This document shows positions 27,034 through 34,954 of a stretch of 64,000 bases of DNA, piece after piece. The first letter of the stretch is position 1. Every line of letters begins with the position of its first letter. The translations under genes were made by a program, and so were the position numbers. Under the pieces are notes generated by a model. That model made no database searches. It saw nothing but the letters and a program-made list of their open reading frames with translations, and was not told the DNA's origin. Source of the DNA: Thermoguttaceae bacterium (GTDB taxonomy: Bacteria > Planctomycetota > Planctomycetia > Pirellulales > Thermoguttaceae); NCBI GenBank assembly GCA_025062105.1, contig JANXAQ010000171.1, positions 1 to 64,000 on the forward strand, given 5' to 3'.

Positions 27034-29172
27034 ATGACATTTTTGAATGTTAGTTTGTTAGGAGGCATGGCGCTGATAGCGGTGCCGATATTGTTGCATT
27101 TGCTTTTGCGGCGTCGGCCTCGGCGGGTGGAGTTTCCGGCCATTCAGTTTGTTCGGCAGCGGCAATTGCCGCAGAAACGGCGGCTTCGGATCCGCCATTG
27201 GTTGCTTTTGGCCTTACGGGTGGCAGTGATAGGTTTGTTGTCGCTGGCCATGGCAAGACCGAGTGTGATTTTCTCAGGCGATTGGGCCTTAACCGAAGAG
27301 CCGGTAGCTGCCGCCTTGATCTTCGATACCTCCGTGCGCATGGAATATCGGCACGAGAATCGGACACGTTTGGAGGCGGCCAAGGAGTTGGCCCTTTGGC
27401 TTTTGGCGGAATTGCCTCAACAGAGCGATATTGCGGTGCTTTCCAGCCGGTCAGGTCCAGTGGCCTTTGAGGTGGATCGAGCTTCTGCCAGGCAGCGGAT
27501 CGGTCGGTTGGAATCCAGTGCGGACAGTCTTCCATTACCTACCGTCATTAGCCGAGCCTTGGAACTGCTGCAACAGAATGAAAAACGGATTCGGGAGATA
27601 TACATATTTACTGATCTCGCCCGTGTTGCTTGGCCTACCTCGGCACTAGCCCAACTGGCTTCCCAACTGCAAAACAGCGTTGGCTTAAGTGTGTACTTAG
27701 TGGATGTGGGTGTGCCAGAACCGAAAGATTTTGCCCTATCGGGTCTCCAACTGCCTCGGCAAATCCTTTCCAGCCGGGGCACTCTGGTAGTCCAGACGCA
27801 ACTGGAAGGAATTGGCATTGGCGGCCCCTGCACGGTCCAACTGGAGTTACTGGAAGTGGATCCGAGCACCGGTCGTCGCAGTTGGCAGAAGCGTGAGGAG
27901 AAACTCTGCCAGGTCCAAGCCGGTCAGGCCCAGCAGGTGGTTTTCCGCCTCCGAGGACTATCGGCCGGTCTGCATCAGGGGCAGGTGCGGATCGTAGGTG
28001 GAGATGCCCTGCCGGCAAATGATGTCCGATATTTTACCTTCGAGGTCAAAACCCCTTGGCAACTGCTGCTCGTTGCCCCGGATAGTAGCCATTTAGTGCC
28101 TGGGTTTGTCAGCGAGGCGTTGGCCCCGCGGGAATACCGGTTGACCGGTCAGGCCCGGTATGACTGTCGGCTGATCCGCCAAGAAGAATTATCCGGAGTG
28201 GATCTGAGCCAGTATGCGGCGGTCATCCTTTTGGACCCAAAACCCTTGGAGGAGCTCTTATGGCAGAAGTTGGCTGGCTATGTGGCGGACGGCCATGGGC
28301 TGGCCATTTGTCTAGGGCGTAACGCCCAGCCGATGGATTCCTTCTTGACTCCGGCGGCGCAAAGTCTTCTGCCCGGTCCGCTTCAGATGCAAGTGCGGCG
28401 TCCGGATTTTGATACCTATTTGGCCCCATCGGATCGACAACATCCGATCCTGGCGGAGTTCCGTCGGCTGGCCGGCACCGTGCCATGGGACGATTTTCCG
28501 GTGCTATGCTACTGGCAACTGGGCGAGTTGGCCAAGGGGGTCAATGTGATCGTCTCCTACAGCGACGGACGTCCTGCCCTGCTGGAACGGCCCGTAGGCA
28601 AAGGCCGGGTACTGACTCTGACCACCCCCCTAACGGACGATACCAATCAGGAACCATGGAACTTGCTACCTGTGGGAGACGCCTGGCCCTATTTGATTTT
28701 GGTCAACGAGCTAGCTGCCTACTTGGTTGGCGCCGCTGAACATCAACTCAATTATACTGTTGGCCAAACTGTCGTCCTTAAACTACCCTTTTCCGGCGGA
28801 AGACGCTCCTACGTTGTCACCGCTCCAGATGGCACGACCTTTACTGCCCAAACCGAAGGGCCAAGCAATCAATTGCTCCTTAGCCCACCGACTTTGCCAG
28901 GCAATTACCGAGTACAAGCCGGGGGAAGCCCTGATAGCGGATTCAGCATCAATCTTGGGCCGGAACAAACTCGCCTGGAGCGGCTCCGGCCCGAAGAACT
29001 CAACCAACTGCTGGAGGCGAACAACGTTCGATTGGCACGCAACAGACAAGAAATCAACCGGCATGTAAGCCTGGGTCGGGTCGGCCAGGAATTGTTTCCT
29101 CTCCTGATCGCTCTGGTCGCCTGCTTATGGGGCGCCGAACTGCTGGTAGCCAACCGGTTTTATAAAGATTAA
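27034..29172 (+). CDS. BatA-like membrane protein with degenerate VWA site (cluster 1)
   Basis: A 712-residue protein from the ATG at 27034, which has a purine-rich GGGGAGTGGGCGGGG just upstream. A longer frame from 26878 adds 52 residues with no family match and is rejected. The N-terminus is a BatA domain with two membrane segments (LLGGMALIAVPILLHLLL and HWLLLALRVAVIGLLSLA) and the conserved RRRPRRVEFPAIQFV between them. The VWA-like domain has FDTSVRM where a MIDAS site would read DxSxS, so the second serine is replaced and metal binding may be lost. A glutamine-amidotransferase-like region follows (VILLDPKPLEELLWQKLAGY). A C-terminal membrane segment ends the protein. Its stop overlaps repeat B10 by two bases. 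Confidence 0.85.
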   Translation: MTFLNVSLLGGMALIAVPILLHLLLRRRPRRVEFPAIQFVRQRQLPQKRRLRIRHWLLLALRVAVIGLLSLAMARPSVIFSGDWALTEEPVAAALIFDTSVRMEYRHENRTRLEAAKELALWLLAELPQQSDIAVLSSRSGPVAFEVDRASARQRIGRLESSADSLPLPTVISRALELLQQNEKRIREIYIFTDLARVAWPTSALAQLASQLQNSVGLSVYLVDVGVPEPKDFALSGLQLPRQILSSRGTLVVQTQLEGIGIGGPCTVQLELLEVDPSTGRRSWQKREEKLCQVQAGQAQQVVFRLRGLSAGLHQGQVRIVGGDALPANDVRYFTFEVKTPWQLLLVAPDSSHLVPGFVSEALAPREYRLTGQARYDCRLIRQEELSGVDLSQYAAVILLDPKPLEELLWQKLAGYVADGHGLAICLGRNAQPMDSFLTPAAQSLLPGPLQMQVRRPDFDTYLAPSDRQHPILAEFRRLAGTVPWDDFPVLCYWQLGELAKGVNVIVSYSDGRPALLERPVGKGRVLTLTTPLTDDTNQEPWNLLPVGDAWPYLILVNELAAYLVGAAEHQLNYTVGQTVVLKLPFSGGRRSYVVTAPDGTTFTAQTEGPSNQLLLSPPTLPGNYRVQAGGSPDSGFSINLGPEQTRLERLRPEELNQLLEANNVRLARNRQEINRHVSLGRVGQELFPLLIALVACLWGAELLVANRFYKD

Positions 29173-29222
29173 CTCGACTTTTGCCATTTTTGGCCTACTG
29201 CCGAAAGGATAAAGTTTAACGT

Positions 29223-29331
29223 GGCTCTGTTGAACGGTTCTCCCCACCGTGGGATGTTTTGCCGATTCTGATTGGTTTTGTTCCGCTTTCGGGCGGTTCA
29301 TGAGTCCAACGGAAACCTTTTCAACAGAGCC
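29223..29331. mobile_element. Family C element, copy C2 (109 bp), nested in B10
   Basis: The ends GGCTCTGTTGAA and TTCAACAGAGCC are perfect inverted repeats. The interior has GTTCTCCCCACC, GGGATGTTTTGCC and GGTTCATGAGTCCAAC. Flanks TTTAACGT and TTCTACCT match only partly, so the 8-bp duplication is eroded. Confidence 0.85.
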
Positions 29332-29359
29332 TTCTACCTTCTAAGAATTATTGAACTTA

Positions 29360-29546
29360 GGAACCTCTGCATAATTCAAAGGGTGTATTTTTATACCATA
29401 TTGGCCGGACCTCTCTAACACAACATATAGTTGTGTTAGCATTACGCCACCCAATAGATAGTAGGTGGCCAGGTAGGGCAATCCAACAGTGAGAGAAGCG
29501 AAGGTTCACAAAGTTCACTATATGTTCAGGGTTTTGCAGAGGTTCC
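29360..29546 (+). mobile_element. Family A element, copy A11 (187 bp), nested in B10
   Basis: The ends GGAACCTCTGCATAATTC and GTTTTGCAGAGGTTCC are intact. Internal blocks CTAACACAACATATAG, CCCAATAGATAGTAGG and CAAAGTTCACTATATGTTC match other copies. Flanks CTTA and ATTA match at three of four positions. Confidence 0.88.
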
Positions 29547-29657
29547 ATTAAGCGATTGGGTGCACAAAAGAAAGATTACCCCAACTCTTGGGGTCAAAAC
29601 AAGTTAGGAAAGACGGCAAAAGTCCAGCTCAGGACGAAAAGGGCAAAGACAGATTGT

Positions 29658-31946
29658 ATGGTCAGTTTAACCTGGGAACCGGTCGGTGGTTGGTTGGGAG
29701 TGGTGGCTCTGGTAGTGGGGCTGCTTATGTTATTGCCTTGGGGGCCGCCTCGAAGCAAAGCCAGGGGGCAGCGCCGCTATGTACTATTGGGGCTCCGGTT
29801 GGGCAGTTTTGTGGTGTTGCTTTTGGCTTGGTTTCGGCCCACTTTGGTTTATACCCAGCTGAAGCCGCAGCAGGCTACTGTAGTGCTGCTGGCTGATAAG
29901 TCCCGGAGCATGTCGATTCCGGACGGCATTGGGGGCCAAAGCCGCTATGAAGTTCTTCGACAAACCTTAGCCGATGCCAAAGCTTCCCTTCGCAGCCTGG
30001 CCGAGCAGTTTGAACTAAAAGCTTATGCCTTTGATGCCTACTTAGAGCCACTCCAGGTGGCCGATGGGCAGGTGCTGTTACCCGACACGCCCCAAGGCAA
30101 TCAAACCGCCTTGGGCGCCGCCTTGGACGACCTTTTGCAACAGGAAGCGGGAAAGCGCATCTTGGGGGTGCTGCTTCTGAGCGACGGCGTTCAACAGGCT
30201 CGGCCGCCTCGGGATCTACCCGTACAGACGGCCGCTGCCCGTCTGAAAGCACAAGGTATCCCTTTATATACATTTCCGATCGGCCAATCCCGTGGCTTGG
30301 GTCAGGCTCAGGATGTACGCCTTTCCTCCCTCCGATGTAATCCGACCGTTTTTGTCAAAAATGAGCTGAACGTTTCAGCCGACTTAGAGGCCTACGGCTA
30401 TGTACATCGAAGTCTGGTGGTTCGACTGCTTTTCGAAACTCAGCCGGGGCAACTGCAGGAAGTAGCGCGCAAGGAAGTAGATGTGCAAGCTGCTGGCGAG
30501 CGGATGGCGATCGACTTCGTTTATGTTCCTTCCATGCCGGGCGATTATAAGTTATCGGTCCGGGTGGAGCCGCAGCAGGGAGAACTGATTACTACCAATA
30601 ATGAAATGGCTACGTTTGTTCGGGTGCTCAAAGGCGGCATTAACGTTTTATATTTGGAGGGGCAAGTGCGAGTAGAAAGCCGATTTCTCTTGCAGGCCCT
30701 GCAAGCGGCCCCGAATGTGCAGGTGGATTTTTATCGAATTAGCCGGGATCCTACCATCCCGCTGGAGCGTGGGCCAACAGCCGCCTTCGTTCGACCGGCT
30801 GAGTTGGATTTATCCGAAGCGTTCCGACCGGGCAAATACGATGTGTATATTCTAGGGGATTTGGATTCGGCGGCCTTTCGGCCCGAAGAGCTGGCGCAGC
30901 TGGCTGAGGCCGTCTCCCAACGGGCTGGTTTGCTCATGCTGGGTGGTTTTCATAGTTTTGCACCAGGAGGCTACGGGCAAACCCCCCTGGCGAAGGTCCT
31001 GCCGGTGGCCATGGATCGATTCGGCAGACAACGGTTTGAAGAAAAGATACGAGAAGATATGCATCTGCCGGGGCCGATTCGGATGGTGCCCACCCCGATC
31101 GGTCAGAGGGCTTCCCCCATGCGCCTGGCTACCGATCCGGAAGAGAATCGCAAACTCTGGCTTCAGTTACCGCCACTAGAAGGAATCAATCGACTGGGTA
31201 GTCCGGCTCCTGGGGCATTGGTCTGGGCCACCGATCAGGCGCAGAACCCGGTGCTGGTGGCCCACAGTTTTGGCGGAGGACGGGTGCTGGCTTTTGCAGC
31301 CGACAGCACCTGGCGATGGTGGATGCGCGGCTTCCAGACGGAGCATCGCCGATTTTGGCGGCAGGTGATTCTGTGGCTCGCCCAGGCTGACGAAGCCGAG
31401 CAGGCCGACCTCTGGATCAAGCTGGCTCAACGTCGCTTTGCCCCAGGCGACCGGGTGGAATTTCAACTGGGTGTTAATGACCCAGCGGGGCAACCGATTC
31501 GGCAAGCCCAATTCCGAGCTGAAGTCCAGCTGCCCAATGGCCGCTCAGAACCAATCCCCCTGGTCTCGACCGACTCAGGTTGGCAAGGCGCCTTTTTACA
31601 GACAGACCTGCCAGGAGATTACACCCTACGGGCTACCGCCAAATTGCCTGATGGGCAGGAGCTAACCAGCACCGCCCGATTTTTGGTCTTTGAACAGGAC
31701 TTGGAACTGGATCTGGCGGCCGCTGATATCGGCACCATGGAAACCATTGCTACCATGACCGGCGGCCAAGCACTAGCACCAGAACAACTGCCAAGCCTCC
31801 TCCAGAAGCTGCTACGGGAAACCAGCAGCTTACAGATCGAACAAGTGCGCAAACTGTCTCTCTGGGACACCTGGCCAATGTTTTTGCTATTTGTCGGTCT
31901 GCTAGGCACTGAATGGTATCTGCGCAAACGCTGGGGGCTGGTGTAA
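29658..31946 (+). CDS. VWA-domain membrane protein with glutamine amidotransferase-like domain (cluster 1)
   Basis: A 762-residue protein from the ATG at 29658. The frame is open back to 29556, but the extra part is translated repeat B10, so the later start is preferred. Two N-terminal membrane segments (WLGVVALVVGLLMLLPWG, VLLGLRLGSFVVLLLAW) precede a VWA domain with MIDAS-like ADKSRSMS. A class I glutamine amidotransferase-like fold follows (VLYLEGQVRVESRF, DVYILGDLDSAAFRPEEL, LMLGGFHSFAPGGYG) without an obvious catalytic cysteine. The C-terminus has an immunoglobulin-like region and a final membrane segment. It is a paralogue of the gene at 44984. It probably works with MoxR, DUF58 and BatA-like partners. 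Confidence 0.85.
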   Translation: MVSLTWEPVGGWLGVVALVVGLLMLLPWGPPRSKARGQRRYVLLGLRLGSFVVLLLAWFRPTLVYTQLKPQQATVVLLADKSRSMSIPDGIGGQSRYEVLRQTLADAKASLRSLAEQFELKAYAFDAYLEPLQVADGQVLLPDTPQGNQTALGAALDDLLQQEAGKRILGVLLLSDGVQQARPPRDLPVQTAAARLKAQGIPLYTFPIGQSRGLGQAQDVRLSSLRCNPTVFVKNELNVSADLEAYGYVHRSLVVRLLFETQPGQLQEVARKEVDVQAAGERMAIDFVYVPSMPGDYKLSVRVEPQQGELITTNNEMATFVRVLKGGINVLYLEGQVRVESRFLLQALQAAPNVQVDFYRISRDPTIPLERGPTAAFVRPAELDLSEAFRPGKYDVYILGDLDSAAFRPEELAQLAEAVSQRAGLLMLGGFHSFAPGGYGQTPLAKVLPVAMDRFGRQRFEEKIREDMHLPGPIRMVPTPIGQRASPMRLATDPEENRKLWLQLPPLEGINRLGSPAPGALVWATDQAQNPVLVAHSFGGGRVLAFAADSTWRWWMRGFQTEHRRFWRQVILWLAQADEAEQADLWIKLAQRRFAPGDRVEFQLGVNDPAGQPIRQAQFRAEVQLPNGRSEPIPLVSTDSGWQGAFLQTDLPGDYTLRATAKLPDGQELTSTARFLVFEQDLELDLAAADIGTMETIATMTGGQALAPEQLPSLLQKLLRETSSLQIEQVRKLSLWDTWPMFLLFVGLLGTEWYLRKRWGLV

Positions 31947-32139
31947 GCAAGCAGGGCAGGTGAGAATCTCGCGGCCGGTAGGCTCCTAACCACGTTACGT
32001 TCCGGAGGGTTCAACACAGCAATACAGGCAAGGCCCTCTTGTGTTCCAAGAGCTTCTACCAAAATCCATTTGCCTCCTTTTAGGAACGGGAAGACGGCCT
32101 CACCGATCTTGCTGGAGTTTCATTTTGTTGGAGCCTCTA

Positions 32140-32292
32140 AACTCGACTTTTGCCAATTTTCCCTAACTTCTTTTCGCATCGAAAGTGGCGGAGCACCTTC
32201 CGTTTGTACATGCAATTTCCTAACCCTAATGCCGATAAAGACTTAGAGAGTGGCACATCCGCTACATGGTCAAAAATGGCAAAAGTGGAGCT
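32140..32292 (+). mobile_element. Family B element, copy B11a (153 bp)
   Basis: The ends AACTCGACTTTTGCCAATTT and AAAATGGCAAAAGTGGAGCT are inverted repeats. It lies directly against B11b in opposite orientation. The stretch 31947-32139 shows no gene. Confidence 0.8.
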
Positions 32293-32299
32293 AAAACTA

Positions 32300-32443
32300 T
32301 CTCGACCTTTGCTATTTTGGCCTTCTGCCAACGGGAAAAGCTCTAACTGCCCGGAATTATTGGACTTAGGAAATAATGAAAGGAAGAATCGCCACAACTT
32401 CTGGAGACAAACCAAGTTCGCAAAAATGGCTAAAAGTCGAAGT
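32300..32443 (-). mobile_element. Family B element, copy B11b (144 bp)
   Basis: The ends TCTCGACCTTTGCTATTTTG and AAATGGCTAAAAGTCGAAGT are inverted repeats. The right end lies 3 bp before the stop codon of the minus-strand flavodoxin gene, so the element follows that gene's 3' end. Confidence 0.8.
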
Positions 32444-32446
32444 AAA

Positions 32447-33118
32447 CTATGGGGTCTGGTGGAATTTTTTGGCCAATTGGGCGATGCGCTGGCCGAGACG
32501 GCGAGCGGTGAAAAGTTCTGCTTCGCTTAGGCCTGGGTCCAGCGGGCCGGTGGCGGCCGAAGCGCCCAGTTCGCCCCATTTATCTTCGCCCTGTTGATCT
32601 TCGTACAAGGGGCCGGCCACGATCATCCGATGGTTGATCATGAACAAAAGCAGTGAGGTGATCACAAATTCCTTTCCTCCGGTTAGTCCTCCGCCGGTGG
32701 CAAACGCTCCGCCTACCTTGTCCGTAAAATCCACCTTCCACTTCCAGTTCCAATCGTCCATCAACACCTTCATTTTGCCTGGGATATTGGCAAAATAGGT
32801 CGGGCAGCCCAAGATTAGGCCATCGGCTTCGATTAATTCCTGTTTGGTAACCTCTTCTACCTTTTTTACTTTCACAGTTACTCCTGCCACCGAGCGGGCC
32901 CCTTCTGCTACCGCAGCCGCCATCTTTTCGGTCGTGCCGCCCAGGGTGTAATAGACGATCAGCACATGGACATCGGCTGGTGCGGTCGGCGGTACGGCCT
33001 CGGAGGCTGCCCAGCCCTGCCAACCCCATCCCACCAAATAGCTCCCCAAGCCCAAGATCCCCATCCCCACAACTATCCACCCACCTCCTCTCCCGATCTG
33101 TCTTTGCATAGTCGGCAT
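32447..33118 (-). CDS. Membrane-anchored flavodoxin / NAD(P)H:quinone oxidoreductase-like protein
   Basis: This 223-residue protein is started at 33118, where the ATG has a perfect AGGAGG ribosome site 6 nt upstream; the frame is open back to 33187 without such a site. Residues 10-37 form a signal anchor (GWIVVGMGILGLGSYLVGWG). The flavodoxin fold follows: VLIVYYTLGGTTEKMA is the FMN phosphate loop, LILGCPTYFANIPGKMKVLM and GGAFATGGGLTGGKE are the WrbA-like second and third FMN loops. Such proteins carry two-electron reduction of quinones or serve as electron carriers. The location would be the outer face of the membrane. The neighbours are repeat-filled gaps and an unrelated plus-strand operon. 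Confidence 0.85.
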   Translation of the reverse strand: MPTMQRQIGRGGGWIVVGMGILGLGSYLVGWGWQGWAASEAVPPTAPADVHVLIVYYTLGGTTEKMAAAVAEGARSVAGVTVKVKKVEEVTKQELIEADGLILGCPTYFANIPGKMKVLMDDWNWKWKVDFTDKVGGAFATGGGLTGGKEFVITSLLLFMINHRMIVAGPLYEDQQGEDKWGELGASAATGPLDPGLSEAELFTARRLGQRIAQLAKKFHQTP

Positions 33119-33696
33119 TTTTATCCTCCTTTGCTCTAAAAACCTGTAAGGAATCAGCCCTATCCGGAGTACTCCAAAAAGTAGCATGGTCCGGGCTTAT
33201 CCGGCTGTCAAGATTGAGGCGATCTCTGCCCATTGCTCCCGGCAATCAAAAAGCTTCCTGAAACCGGGGACCACTACTTTACGCTTGACCATCTTCTAGA
33301 TATCATTAAAGGTCTCTAACAAAAAGGGTAACAGTTCAGTGGAAGGGAGACTAGGTACTTATCCTCCCTGCGAAAGTTTCCAATCCAGCCTTGTTTCCGC
33401 CCCAAGCGGAAAAAAACAGGCTTGTTCCCGCGAAAGCAGGAAACCAGAAAACTACCAGCAAAAACCTGCACCGCTGCTTACGCAGGAATACCTTCTTCCG
33501 CTATTCGGCGGAAGTGGTACATTGATTTTAAGGAGTTAGGTGGGGAGGTCTCTTTGTTCAGGGAATTTCCTGACGCCGATATTTTCAAAGGGTTAAAACA
33601 TCCAAGGGGGGCAGGAGCCTGAACAATGGCAAGACGGGAGCCGGGAAGTTGGGATTTCTAACCGGTAGGTAGTTTTCCTGTTAGGGCGGATTCGGT
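33119..33696. other. Intergenic stretch with small hairpins and a B-like remnant
   Basis: 33388-33510 holds a run of small hairpins, for example TTTCCGCCCCAAGCGGAAA, TTCCCGCGAAAGCAGGAA and TTCCGCTATTCGGCGGAA. 33526-33640 is a degenerate B relative (AGGGAATTTCCTGACGCC, ATATTTTCAAAGGGTTAAAA). No gene is seen here. Confidence 0.5.
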
Positions 33697-34908
33697 GTGA
33701 AATATGTAATTATTATTCCGGATGGCGCTGCCGATGAGCCGCTAGAATCCTTAGGGGGCCGAACTCCGTTGGAGGCGGCCCGAACGCCCGCGATGGACCA
33801 AGTGGCAGCGGATGGGCTGGTGCTTCGGGCCAACCACACGCCGGCTAGCCTCCCGCCTGGTTCGGATATTGCCTGCATGAGCCTATTGGGCTATAACCCG
33901 TTGGATTATTACACCGGCCGGGCGCCGTTGGAGGCAGCTGCTCAAGGAATTGAACTTGGCCCATACGATTGGGCTATCCGCTGCAATCTGGTTACCATCG
34001 AAGATCAGATCATGCGCTCCTTTACGGCCGGACAGATTAGCACGCAGGAGGCCGCGGCACTGATGGCCGCAGCGCAGGAAAAGCTCGGCTCGGAACGAAT
34101 CCGGTTTTATCCGGGCGTGGGCTACCGGAACTTGGTGATTTATCGGGGTACTGCTGAGCAACCTGCACCTTTTTCTGCCGATACCCGAACCACGCCGCCC
34201 CATGATTTAACCGACCAACCTGTGCTGGACCATTATCCTCGGGGACCAGGCAGCGATCTGTTGAACCAACTGATGAGCGATAGCATAGGCGTGTTTGCCG
34301 AGCATCCGGTTAACCTGGCTCGGCAAGCCGCCGGAAAACTGCCGGCCACCAACATTTGGCTCTGGGGCCTGGGCCAGGCGCCGAAACTGCCCCGATTTGC
34401 CGACCGCTTCGGTCTGCAAGGGGCCATGATTACGGCAGTGGACCTGCTGCGCGGTTTGGCAGCCCTTTTGGGCTGGCGACGGATCCATGTGCCGGGAGCC
34501 ACCGGATACTTGGATACCGATTATGCTGCCAAAGGTCGATATGCCATCCAGGCCCTTCAGGAGGTAGATCTGGTCTGTGTGCATATCGAGGCGCCCGATG
34601 AGGCCTCCCATGAAGGTCATCTGGAGGCTAAAATTCAAGCCTTAGAGCAGATTGATCAACATATTGTGGGCCCCATTTACCAGGCCCTGCAAACCATAGG
34701 GGAGTATCGAATCATGATCCTGCCGGATCATCCCACACCGATTCGGCTAAAGACCCATGCCCACGGCGATGTGCCGGTGGCCATGGCCGGTTCCGACATC
34801 CAGCCGGACCAGGCACGCCGATACGACGAACTCACAGCAGTCCAGTCCTCCCTCTACTTCCCTGAAGGCTGGAAACTAATGAATTTCTTCCTGAGCCGAT
34901 CCGGTTAA
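33697..34908 (+). CDS. apgM: apgM-family protein; probable homoserine kinase (or phosphoglycerate mutase)
   Basis: This 403-residue alkaline-phosphatase-fold protein belongs to the archaeal-type cofactor-independent phosphoglycerate mutase family. Metal ligand Asp9 lies in IIIPDGAADEP, and the nucleophile Ser56 lies in PGSDIACMSLLGYNP. The C-terminal metal motifs include HIEAPDEASHEGHL and LPDHPTP. One branch of this family is known as a proposed alternative homoserine kinase because it sits in threonine operons (TIGR02535). This gene lies 46 bp upstream of aspartokinase on the same strand, and no ThrB-type kinase is seen in the window. I therefore favour a homoserine kinase role, with phosphoglycerate mutase as the alternative. 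The start is GTG with AGGGCGGA upstream. Confidence 0.88.
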   Translation: MKYVIIIPDGAADEPLESLGGRTPLEAARTPAMDQVAADGLVLRANHTPASLPPGSDIACMSLLGYNPLDYYTGRAPLEAAAQGIELGPYDWAIRCNLVTIEDQIMRSFTAGQISTQEAAALMAAAQEKLGSERIRFYPGVGYRNLVIYRGTAEQPAPFSADTRTTPPHDLTDQPVLDHYPRGPGSDLLNQLMSDSIGVFAEHPVNLARQAAGKLPATNIWLWGLGQAPKLPRFADRFGLQGAMITAVDLLRGLAALLGWRRIHVPGATGYLDTDYAAKGRYAIQALQEVDLVCVHIEAPDEASHEGHLEAKIQALEQIDQHIVGPIYQALQTIGEYRIMILPDHPTPIRLKTHAHGDVPVAMAGSDIQPDQARRYDELTAVQSSLYFPEGWKLMNFFLSRSG

Positions 34909-34954
34909 GAAAGTACCTGAACTCAAAGAGAGTTTTTTCAAGGAGCACTTGTCC

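Larger units (their letters stand above)
29171..29630 (-). mobile_element. Family B element, copy B10, carrying nested C2 and A11
   Basis: The ends AACTCGACTTTTGCCATTTT and ACGGCAAAAGTCCAGCTC are the B inverted repeat. The body is split twice, by C2 (109 bp) and by A11 (187 bp). The total of 460 bp minus both inserts, minus one 8-bp and one 4-bp duplication, gives 152 bp, the length of the intact copy B5. Its left end overlaps the stop codon of the BatA-like gene. Confidence 0.85.

Noticed and set aside
29556-29657. N-terminal extension of the cluster 1 VWA protein
   Set aside because: The first 34 codons are translated from repeat B10, so the ATG at 29658 is the more likely start.
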